A DNA stretch of 25,425 nt from assembly GCA_934153805.1 (NCBI GenBank), contig CAKPFO010000019.1:1-25425 (forward strand), read 5' to 3'. Of the stretch, positions 17,124 through 24,543 are shown piece after piece. The translations under genes and the position numbers were made by a program. The notes under the pieces were generated by a model. The model had not been told where the DNA came from and searched no databases. It saw nothing but the letters and a program-made list of their open reading frames with translations. Numbering within the stretch: position 1 is the stretch's first letter; each line of letters begins with the position of its first letter. The stretch is from an uncultured Clostridia bacterium (GTDB lineage: Bacteria > Bacillota > Clostridia > TANB77 > CAG-508).

Positions 17124-17189
17124 GGGACGAAGTTATTTAAAACAGATTTATTAATGACATAAATTTGTACCAAATAAACTAACCGTCCC
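17124..17189. repeat. GGGACG-ended imperfect palindrome
   Basis: GGGACG at 17124-17129 faces CGTCCC at 17184-17189. Inside, GTTATTT pairs imperfectly with AAATAAAC, and ACAGATTTAT pairs with ATAAATTTGT around a short loop. The ends resemble the palindrome at 20518-20586 and the single arm at 23171-23194, suggesting a small repeat family. It lies between the stop codon of the 66-residue protein and its terminator. Confidence 0.5.
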
Positions 17190-17202
17190 CATTGGCATAT
17201 AT

Positions 17203-17403
17203 TTATTTAAAACTAAATATTATTAGTATTCCTGCAATTACTGATATAACAAAACCTGTTATTTTTAGTATTTTTGCACTCTCATTTTTTTCTCCAAAAC
17301 TAAACCATTTTTCTGCAATCTTTCTTGCATCAAATATCATTGTAATGCCTATCGCTAGCACTATCAATTCAATTATTGTAACTATTATTTTTAAAACATC
17401 CAT
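17203..17403 (-). CDS. small two-helix membrane protein of unknown function
   Basis: A 66-residue protein with two membrane helices: ~4-24 (LKIIVTIIELIVLAIGITMIF) and ~45-64 (ILKITGFVISVIAGILIIF). They are joined by a charged loop containing DARKIAEKWFSFGEKNES. I do not recognise a named family. A GAAAGGAAT site precedes the ATG and the gene follows the mutarotase-like gene by 31 bases, so the two are probably co-transcribed from the promoter at 18342-18370. The sense is supported by good placement, the ribosome binding site and the terminator that follows. Topology is likely N-out/C-out or both in; the sequence does not decide. Confidence 0.72.
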   Translation of the reverse strand: MDVLKIIVTIIELIVLAIGITMIFDARKIAEKWFSFGEKNESAKILKITGFVISVIAGILIIFSFK

Positions 17404-17434
17404 TTTTGTATTCCTTTCGCAAAGAACTATTTAC

Positions 17435-18304
17435 TTAAAAAAATTCTACTGTAAATTTACACTCATATTCTTCTCTTGGTGGTAATATTATTATATCACC
17501 TTTTTGTCTAAATACTCCTGTACCTTTTACTGTATCTGGTGTTGTTTTCCATGGTTCTATACATATAAATGGAGAATTTGGTTTCGACCATACTGCCAAA
17601 TATGGGAAGCCTGCAAAGTCTACTGTTAAAATCTTTTTATTTGTATCCTTTTTTATTAAACTAATTTTACTAGATGTAATTCCCTTCATTATAATAGCAT
17701 CATTCTGAAAACTATCTTTATTTAATGTTATTCTTCTTTTATCATCCATTATATTTTTTGCATATTCTGTTCCTATAAGACCATCTACCAAGTATAAAAA
17801 GTGTATTTTTTCTTCATCTTCTTCAAACTCTAAACGATAGTTTCCTCTTTTTAACTCTTCTAAGTCTATTTTAAAAGCTGGACTGCCACCTATTCCAAAA
17901 GGCATATCCATGTCGCCTTCATTTATTACTTTATATATTGTTGTTAATTTGTTTTCGTCTAATCTATATGTTACATATAATGAAAACTTATAAGGATATT
18001 TCTCTAATATTCTATCATTGCTTTTTAATACATATGAATGAAAGTTATCTAACTTTGTTATTGGTTCAAATTCAAAATCTCTTGCAAATCCTCCTGGTGA
18101 TACTTCATATGTTTTAGAGTTCATTATTGTTTGATTCTTTTTACATTTTCCTACTGTTGGAAATGATACTGGCCAATGTCTTTTCCAATAAACTCTACCA
18201 TTTTCATCTATGGTATTTTCTCCTTGGTGTACTTTTTCTTCTCCATTTAGTTTAAAACTGATTAGTTCTGCACCATATTTTGAAGTTAGTATTTGTGTAT
18301 GCAT
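17435..18304 (-). CDS. aldose 1-epimerase (mutarotase)-like protein with altered histidines
   Basis: A 289-residue protein of the galactose-mutarotase-like superfamily, LacX/YMR099c-like branch. It contains TSKYGAELISFKLNG, YWKRHWPVSFPTVGKCK, GGFARDFEFE, PFGIGGSPAF and FICIEPWKTTPD, all in family order and with normal length. Family members interconvert alpha and beta sugar anomers in the cytoplasm. The usual HGFAR motif reads GGFAR here, and the usual GGHPAF reads GGSPAF, so two normally conserved histidines (one corresponding to a catalytic residue in studied relatives) are missing while the EPW glutamate remains. Activity may be lost or altered. AAGGAG lies 10 bases before the ATG and a strong promoter is at 18342-18370. 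Confidence 0.85.
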   Translation of the reverse strand: MHTQILTSKYGAELISFKLNGEEKVHQGENTIDENGRVYWKRHWPVSFPTVGKCKKNQTIMNSKTYEVSPGGFARDFEFEPITKLDNFHSYVLKSNDRILEKYPYKFSLYVTYRLDENKLTTIYKVINEGDMDMPFGIGGSPAFKIDLEELKRGNYRLEFEEDEEKIHFLYLVDGLIGTEYAKNIMDDKRRITLNKDSFQNDAIIMKGITSSKISLIKKDTNKKILTVDFAGFPYLAVWSKPNSPFICIEPWKTTPDTVKGTGVFRQKGDIIILPPREEYECKFTVEFF

Positions 18305-18341
18305 AGATTTATTACTCCTTCTTTTACTTCTTTTCTTTTAT

Positions 18342-18370
18342 ATAATAGTGTTTTTTTATGTAAATGTCAA
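18342..18370 (-). promoter_or_regulatory. strong sigma-A-type promoter of the mutarotase-like gene
   Basis: On the minus strand a perfect TTGACA (18370-18365) and TATTAT (18347-18342) are 17 bases apart. A small dyad GTCAA-ACTC-TTGAC overlaps the -35 box and could be a regulator site, though it is short enough to be chance. Confidence 0.75.
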
Positions 18371-18389
18371 GAGTTTGACGCGTTTATTT

Positions 18390-20445
18390 TTATAATATAG
18401 TCTGATTTGTAAACTTTTTATTTACTAAATTCTTTAATCTTTCATTTTTAGGTAATTCTAATTTTTCGTCCTCTTCTTCTATTTTAATTGCTAGTGCTTG
18501 TACTTTCTTTAAAACCTTCATATCTTCAAATAAATTTGCTATTTTAAATTCTGGAAGTCCATGTTGTTTTGTTCCAAAAAATTCTCCGCTTCCTCTTAGT
18601 TCCAAGTCTTTTTCAGCTATTACAAATCCATCATTTGTATCTTGCATAATTTTCATTCTTTGCCTTATAACATCACTGTTTCCTTTATATTTTAGAATAC
18701 AGTATGATTTATATTCTCCACGACCTACTCTTCCTCTTAGCTGGTGTAATTGTGCCAAACCAAACCTTTCTGCATTTTCTACTACCATTATACTTGCATT
18801 TGGTACATTTACTCCTACCTCTATTACTGTAGTAGATATTAATATGTCTATTTCTCTGTTTTTAAATTTTTGCATTATTTCATCTTTTTCTTTTGGTCTC
18901 ATTTTTCCATGTAGATATTCTACTTTATAATTTGAGAATACCTCATTTTTATATTTTTCAGCAAGTTCTAATACAGCTTTTGCATCGATTTCTTCATTTT
19001 CTTCTACTAAAGGACATACTATGTATGCTTGTCTTCCTTCATCTATCTGTTTTGCTATAAAGTTATTTACCCTTTGTTCCATAGATTTTGTTACTGCAAA
19101 TGTATCAATTTTCTTTCTATTGGGAGGTAATTCGTCTATTATTGATATATCCAAATCCCCATATAAAATTAATGCTAGTGTTCGTGGTATTGGAGTCGCA
19201 GTCATAACTAATACGTCTGGATTTTTTCCCTTTGCAACTATTGTGCTTCTTTGTCTAACTCCAAATCTATGTTGTTCATCTGTAACTACTAATCCTAAAT
19301 TTTTAAATTCTACATTTTCTTCTAATAATGCATGTGTTCCTATTAATATGTCTATTTCCCCGTCTTTAAGCCTTTTTAGTATTTCTTCTTTTTTCTTTTT
19401 GGTTACACTACCTATTAATAGTTCACTTTTTATATTATATTTAGAAAGTATATCATTAAAGCTCTCTAAGTGTTGGCTTGCAAGTATTGCTGTAGGTGCA
19501 AGTATTGCTGCTTGGTATCCGCACTTTACTGCTTTATATGCTGCTATTATAGATACTACTGTTTTTCCGTGAACCTACATCTCCTTGTAGTAATCTATTC
19601 ATCGGTTTTGACTTTTCCATGTCATTATCTATTTCTTCTAATACTTTTAACTGTGCTCTTGTTAGTTTAAATGGTAATTCATTTATTACATCTGACATTT
19701 TTACATCTTTGCTAAATGTAATTCCTTCTTCTTTTGCATCATATTTATTTTTTAAGCTCATCAATGCTAATTGCATAGTAAGTAATTCTTCAAACACAAG
19801 TCTTAAACGAGCCTTCTCGAATTTTTCAAAACTTTCTGGAAAATGTATTTGTTCTATTGCTGTATTTATATCGTATAAATTGTATGCCTCTTTTATATAG
19901 TCTGGCATAGTTTCCTCTAATTCTCCCTGTTCGTTTATAAGCTTTAAGCCATTTTCAATAACAGCTCTTATAGTATTTTGAGATAGGTTGTATGTTAGTG
20001 GATATATAGGTATTATCTTTCCTGTGTTTTTACTTGTTTCTTCTTCGTCATACACAGGTGAATTCATCTCTGCCTTTCCACATTTATTTGACACTTTTCC
20101 ATAAAATTTGTATTTTTCTCCTAATACAAATCTATTTTTTAAATATTTCTGATTAAACCAAGTAAGTGTGCATGTGCCTGTTTCATCTCTTACTATTAAT
20201 TTGTATATAGTCATATTTTTTCTTATTTTCACTTCTGCCATTTTTGAGACAACTATTGCTTCAATTAATGCTTCTTCTCCATCTACAAGCTCAGCTATAA
20301 ATTTTGTTTTTCCTCTATCTTCATATTCACGTGGATAATATGTAATTAAATCTTCTAAAGTATATATTCCTAGTTTATTTAGTAGTACTGCTCTATTTGG
20401 TCCCACACCTTTTACATATTGAATTTCTTTTTTTAAATCTATCAT
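18390..20445 (-). pseudogene. recG: ATP-dependent DNA helicase RecG, frameshifted in the Walker A motif
   Basis: RecG reverses stalled replication forks and processes Holliday junctions. The N-terminal frame (from ATG 20445) covers the wedge/OB domain (YVKGVGPNRAVLLNKLGI...YYPREYEDRG) up to LLQGDVGS. There the sequence reads GGT-TCA-CGG-AAA; removing one C (position 19569) restores GSGKT, and the frame then stays open to the stop at 18390 with APTAILASQH, IGTHALLE, DEQHRFG, MTATPIPRTLA and QLRGRVGRG. The corrected product would be ~684 residues, normal for RecG. The +1 base removes all helicase motifs from the primary product, so as written the gene is inactive. All other codons read as conserved RecG, so the event is recent or is a sequence error. 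AGGAGA precedes the ATG; promoter at 20473-20501. Confidence 0.88.
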
Positions 20446-20472
20446 TATTTTTCTCCTGCCTTTATTTCCATT

Positions 20473-20501
20473 ATTATATTTTATTTTTCACAAAAAAACA
20501 A
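20473..20501 (-). promoter_or_regulatory. promoter of recG
   Basis: On the minus strand TTGTTT (20501-20496) and a perfect TATAAT (20478-20473) are 17 bases apart. The 31 bases from 20501 to 20471 differ at only two positions from the promoter upstream of the DUF2207 gene. Confidence 0.7.
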
Positions 20502-20517
20502 CAAATTTATTAAACTA

Positions 20518-20586
20518 TTAGGGACGAGGCATTTTAGTTTAGCTTTATTACTTAAAACTTGCTAATCTAAAATGCCCCGTCCTTAA
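20518..20586. repeat. GGGACG-ended palindromic repeat between lemA and recG
   Basis: Arms of 26 bases, 20518-20543 (TTAGGGACGAGGCATTTTAG...) and 20561-20586, match at 23 positions around a 17-base loop. No T-run follows in the lemA direction beyond TTTAGC, so a simple terminator is not obvious. A terminator-like role for the lemA operon remains possible because it starts 5 bases after the lemA stop. A near-identical arm recurs at 23171-23194. Confidence 0.65.
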
Positions 20587-20590
20587 TAAT

Positions 20591-21151
20591 TTATTTATTA
20601 AAATCTATTTTTACATTTTTACGTGCTTCATCACTATCTACATTAAATAATGGTTCTGCTTTAAAATTAAACATTGATGCTACTATATTGTCTGGAAATA
20701 CCTCTATTTTAGTATTATACATTGTAACTGTATCATTATAAAATTGTCTTGCAAATGATATTTTATTTTCTGTTTCTTTTAAATTATTTTGTAATTCCAT
20801 AAAATTTTGATTTGCTTTTAAATCTGGGTAATTTTCTGACACTGCCATTATTGTTTTTAATGCTCCTGATAGTTCATTGTCTATGTTTACTTTTTCTGTT
20901 ATTGTATTTGCATTAGCCCATGATGTACGTAATTGTGTTACTTTTTCTAGTACACTACTTTCATGTTTCATATATCCTTTTACTGCTTCTACTAAATTTG
21001 GAATTAAGTCAAATCTTCTTTGCAATTGAACATCAATTTGACTCCATGCATTTCTCACCTTTTGTCTTGCTTTTACTAAATTGTTGTATACATTAATCAC
21101 AAATAATGCAATTATTGCTACAACTACTAAGATAATAATAATTGCTGTCAT
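20591..21151 (-). CDS. lemA: LemA family protein
   Basis: A 186-residue LemA protein. One N-terminal membrane helix (about 3-21, AIIIILVVVAIIALFVI) is followed by the conserved NNLVKARQKVRNAWSQIDVQLQ and RRFDLIPNLVEAVKGYM segments of the antiparallel helical bundle. The late segment (IARQFYNDTV-type, here FARQFYNDTVTMYN) and FPDNIVASMFNF also match the family. The function of LemA is not firmly established; it is probably a membrane-associated scaffold. AAGGAGG precedes the ATG. It lies 36 bases downstream of the DUF2207 gene, a widespread pairing, and is probably expressed from that gene's promoter. Confidence 0.95.
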   Translation of the reverse strand: MTAIIIILVVVAIIALFVINVYNNLVKARQKVRNAWSQIDVQLQRRFDLIPNLVEAVKGYMKHESSVLEKVTQLRTSWANANTITEKVNIDNELSGALKTIMAVSENYPDLKANQNFMELQNNLKETENKISFARQFYNDTVTMYNTKIEVFPDNIVASMFNFKAEPLFNVDSDEARKNVKIDFNK

Positions 21152-21187
21152 ATTATTTTCCTCCTTATTTAAATTGTTTATATATTA

Positions 21188-23098
21188 TCATATATAATTA
21201 TATTTTTCAAGCGTTATCTTCCGCCCATTCCGGCCGCCGCCTCCGCCGAAGCCGCCGCCTCCAGAAAATCCTCCACCTGAACCGCTTCCAGATGAATAAT
21301 TAACTGAATTATATGTACTAGATACTGACGTGTCTATACTATGGATAAAATTATTTGATATATTTCCATAGTGCATCCAATATAAGTAACTATATCCATT
21401 TGAACGCATATAATCTTCGTCTAGCATTTGTGGGTATATTACTTTTAATTGCTTTAATACTTTATCACTAATGCCAAATGCAGTCGCATATACTAAATAT
21501 TTTTCCCACAATATTAACTCTGGAACTTCTTTTTCTTTCATTAGTGAAAAATCTTCCATATATTTTTTTAAGCCTTTCCACTCTTCTTTTTCATCTGTAC
21601 CTTTTTGTGTTAAAGTATTGTATTTACTTGCAACTTTAAAGCAATATACACTACAAATTATAGCAGGTATAGTGTCTAGTATCATAAGAGGCATACTAAA
21701 AACAGCAAGTATTATAAAAGCTACTCCATACCAGACATATTTTTCGTATTTCTTTATAGTTTCTTTATCATACAATTTTTGATTTTCTAATTCATCTTTT
21801 ACAGAAGGTTCAATTTCATTATATTTTTTCAAGAATGTTGATGAATGATTTTTACAATATTTTTCAAATTCCTTCATTGTGAATTGTTTATCTTTGCTTA
21901 CTTTTTCTAATATTTCATATACAACTTTTTCATCTTTTGGTAATAATTCTTTTTCCATTCCTTCTTGTAAAGATATTTTTATTTCACTTTTCTTATTCCC
22001 TGTTATGTCAAAAGTCAAATACTTTTTCATACATAAATCTAACATAGTTGCTGAAATATAGTTAGATATATGTGTAGAAAAATTTGATGTTTTAAAATAA
22101 TATAAAAATGCTGCTTGTGCTGGAGTTGCATTTTCGTTTGGTATATCTCTATAGTATTCCATTTGCATTGTAGGCTTTATCTCTGGTGCATTTTTTAGTT
22201 CTTCCTTATATTTCTTTATTTTCTTTATAAAGCTAATTCCTAACAATAGGCCTACAATGTTTAATCCAATTATTATAGTCTTCATAATCATGTTTGCTGT
22301 TTTTTCTTTTTGTAATCTTCTTTCTCTTTCTTTATTTGCTTCATCTGCCCATTCTTGTTCTTGAGATAAAATACTATTTAATTTTACTACAGAAGATGTA
22401 TTTTGATTTTCACTAAATACATATGTTGGTGTTACTACCCTTGCTTCAAGCATTGTATTTCTATGTAAATTTTCTACTTCAAAATTGACGGTGTTTGCTG
22501 ACACCTTTGTAATATTTCCATTTAAAGGACCATGTGCCCACACTCTTAAATCTTCTAATTCTATTACATTTGTTGGCAGTGTTATTGTCCCTGTCACATA
22601 ATCTGCTGGAATACTTGACTTAGTACTAATAAATTGCCAATAAAATTCGCTACAATCTTTGTAATTTTTTATTGCATCTATTATAGTATAATTTATTTTA
22701 AAAGTTCTTCTAGCATAATTATTTTCGTGCACACCCCACGCTATTTCAAACTGTCCTTTTGAATTTATAAGTGCATAAAAACAATTTTTATCCACATGAT
22801 ACTTTTCTACGTATATTTCTTCAAAATTATCAATACTACCATTTGTTGTTTCAATTACTGACACATCACTTATTTCTGAATATTTACTTTTATCTATTTC
22901 AAACGTTTTAAATAAAGTATTTGTATCTTCTATTGATATGTCCCATGTTTCAGTAACATTAGCACTTCCGTCAGTATTTAATTGTACATCATAATCTAAA
23001 TTTTTAAGTTCTAAATCCCCTGCATATACTTTACTATTGCATAGAAAAAATAGTCCTACTAAAAGAGCAATAGTAAATATATATTTTTTTATTTTCAT
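21188..23098 (-). CDS. DUF2207 domain membrane protein with glycine-rich tail
   Basis: A 636-residue membrane protein. A signal peptide (1-26, ending KVYA) precedes an extracellular DUF2207 domain (~30-240: LDYDVQLNTDGSANVTETWDI, NYTIIDAIKNYKDCSEFYW). A membrane helix (~270-292) and a charged cytoplasmic region follow, including PAQAAFLYYFKTSN, then a pair of helices (~455-488). The protein ends in a Gly/Ser-rich tail (about 605-630) and a basic end. Layout and length are typical for this family, whose function is unknown; it commonly accompanies LemA, as here. The Gly tail is encoded by unusually GC-rich codons (GGC, CGG, GGG). A GTGGAAGG site precedes the ATG and the promoter is at 23128-23156. 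Confidence 0.9.
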   Translation of the reverse strand: MKIKKYIFTIALLVGLFFLCNSKVYAGDLELKNLDYDVQLNTDGSANVTETWDISIEDTNTLFKTFEIDKSKYSEISDVSVIETTNGSIDNFEEIYVEKYHVDKNCFYALINSKGQFEIAWGVHENNYARRTFKINYTIIDAIKNYKDCSEFYWQFISTKSSIPADYVTGTITLPTNVIELEDLRVWAHGPLNGNITKVSANTVNFEVENLHRNTMLEARVVTPTYVFSENQNTSSVVKLNSILSQEQEWADEANKERERRLQKEKTANMIMKTIIIGLNIVGLLLGISFIKKIKKYKEELKNAPEIKPTMQMEYYRDIPNENATPAQAAFLYYFKTSNFSTHISNYISATMLDLCMKKYLTFDITGNKKSEIKISLQEGMEKELLPKDEKVVYEILEKVSKDKQFTMKEFEKYCKNHSSTFLKKYNEIEPSVKDELENQKLYDKETIKKYEKYVWYGVAFIILAVFSMPLMILDTIPAIICSVYCFKVASKYNTLTQKGTDEKEEWKGLKKYMEDFSLMKEKEVPELILWEKYLVYATAFGISDKVLKQLKVIYPQMLDEDYMRSNGYSYLYWMHYGNISNNFIHSIDTSVSSTYNSVNYSSGSGSGGGFSGGGGFGGGGGRNGRKITLEKYNYI

Positions 23099-23127
23099 AA
23101 TCCTTCCACCCCTTTTATATGTATCTT

Positions 23128-23156
23128 ATTATATTTTATTTTTTAGAAAAAAACAA
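23128..23156 (-). promoter_or_regulatory. promoter of the DUF2207-lemA operon
   Basis: On the minus strand TTGTTT (23156-23151) and TATAAT (23133-23128) are 17 bases apart. It is almost identical to the recG promoter over 31 bases. Confidence 0.7.
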
Positions 23157-23170
23157 GTAATTTAAAAACC

Positions 23171-23194
23171 AAAATGCCCTGTCCCTAATAGTTT
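23171..23194. repeat. single arm of the GGGAC palindromic repeat
   Basis: The 24 bases, read on the minus strand (AAACTATTAGGGACAGGGCA...), match 20512-20535 at 22 positions. No partner arm is found beside it, so it is probably a truncated copy. It lies between the divergent DUF2207 and CDF genes. Confidence 0.6.
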
Positions 23195-23268
23195 ATTTAA
23201 AAAATATATTACCATATAACATTTTTTGTGATATACTTTTATAAACTATAAAAAGGAATGAATTTTGT

Positions 23269-24126
23269 ATGAATAGATATGGAGAAACTAAAAAAGCTAG
23301 TATTCTAGGAATACTAGGAAATATTTTTTTATTAATTATAAAAGGTAGTATTGGTATTATTACAAAAAGCCAATCAATGATTGCAGATAGTGCCAATAGT
23401 GCAGGCGATATTTTTGCTTCTATAATGACCTATATTGGTAACAAAATTGCAAGTGAACCTCAAGATGACTCTCACAACTTTGGACATGGTAAAGCGGAAT
23501 ACATTTTTTCACTTTTTATAAGTATGTCAATGATAGGTATTGCTATAAAATTGTTATATGATTCTGCATACTCTTTGTTATTTGGCAGCTCTATGCAATT
23601 TTCTTGGCTTTTAATTGTTGTATGTATAATTACTATTATTGTAAAATTTTTATTATTTACTTACACTAACAAATTATATAAAAAGTATAACAACATTTTG
23701 CTAGAAGCTAACAGCAAAGACCATAAAAATGACTGCATAGTAACAACCTTTACATTAATTTCTATACTAGCTACTTTAATAAATATTTATTGGCTTGATA
23801 GTGTTGTAGGTATTGGTATTTCCATTTGGATTGCAATTACTGGGCTTAAAATTTTTATTGAAAGCTATAATGTTCTTATGGACAAATCTTTAGATGATGA
23901 CACTAAAGACTTAATTTTAAAAATAGTAGATACTCACTCTGAAATAAAAAATATAGATGTTTTTTATACTGTTCCTGTCGGTTACCAATATGTTGCCTTT
24001 TTAACAATTTGTGTTGACGGCACAATGTCTACTTTTGCTAGTCATGCACTTGCAGACACACTTGAAAAGGAGATTAATTCTTTAGAAAAAATTTATAGTA
24101 CTACTATACACGTTAATCCGGTGTAA
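23269..24126 (+). CDS. cation diffusion facilitator (CDF) exporter, probably manganese-type
   Basis: A 285-residue CDF transporter that exports divalent metal in exchange for protons. It has about six membrane helices (from LGILGNIFLLIIKGSIGII to VGIGISIWIAITGLKIFI) and a C-terminal cytoplasmic domain (DLILKIVDTHSEIKNIDVF...). The family signature DSANSAGD is at 40-47 and HNFGHGKAE at 69-77. The transport site aligns as N43xxxD47 in helix 2 and D151xxxD155 in helix 5, an ND/DD set associated with Mn-exporting MntE-like proteins, rather than the HD/HD of zinc exporters. The metal is therefore an inference. GGAATG lies eight bases before the ATG. It is a stand-alone gene, divergent from the DUF2207 operon. 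Confidence 0.93.
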   Translation: MNRYGETKKASILGILGNIFLLIIKGSIGIITKSQSMIADSANSAGDIFASIMTYIGNKIASEPQDDSHNFGHGKAEYIFSLFISMSMIGIAIKLLYDSAYSLLFGSSMQFSWLLIVVCIITIIVKFLLFTYTNKLYKKYNNILLEANSKDHKNDCIVTTFTLISILATLINIYWLDSVVGIGISIWIAITGLKIFIESYNVLMDKSLDDDTKDLILKIVDTHSEIKNIDVFYTVPVGYQYVAFLTICVDGTMSTFASHALADTLEKEINSLEKIYSTTIHVNPV

Positions 24127-24198
24127 AATTACTTAAAAATACTTACCCACAACGTACTACCCAAAAATTCCTTAAATAAAAATTTTTATGTGCTTTAA

Positions 24199-24234
24199 GA
24201 AAGCTGATAATTTTTAATTAAATTATCAGCTTTC
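24199..24234. terminator. hairpin downstream of the CDF gene
   Basis: A perfect 14-bp stem GAAAGCTGATAATT (24199-24212) with its complement (24221-24234) closes an 8-base loop. It lies 72 bases after the CDF stop codon. Neither side carries a good T-run, so it may be a weak terminator or a remnant palindrome. Confidence 0.4.
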
Positions 24235-24239
24235 CCCAC

Positions 24240-24543
24240 TCACTATAAATTTATCGTTTAATCTAGCATATCTGTCAACACCAGTTTTTTGCCTGTTGTT
24301 ACCTCTATGACGTTTGGGTAAGCCATATTGGGTGGGTACAGTATTAGTAATCCAACTAACTTAATAATTCAAAAACAACTCATACATAATAATCACTACT
24401 ATTGATGATATAGTATATATGCTTCATTTTTTCGAAAATTAAAACAATGTAGTCGAAACTATATAACAATTAAATTTATAAATAGTAGTAAACATATTTG
24501 ACTTCTAAAATTATCTTTTTTTGTAAGAGTATATATAATATCA
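24240..24543. other. non-coding gap with a GC-richer orphan segment
   Basis: There is no full gene in the 417 bases between the CDF stop and the last gene. The part at about 24262-24355 is distinctly richer in GC than its surroundings. On the minus strand it reads through as a start-less frame (WITNTVPTQYGLPKRHRGN...) for ~45 codons with codons such as CCC, ACC and GGC unlike the neighbours. It may be the eroded end of a transferred gene or a structured RNA. The rest (24360-24543) is AT-rich with no hairpin or promoter that I can support. Confidence 0.3.
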
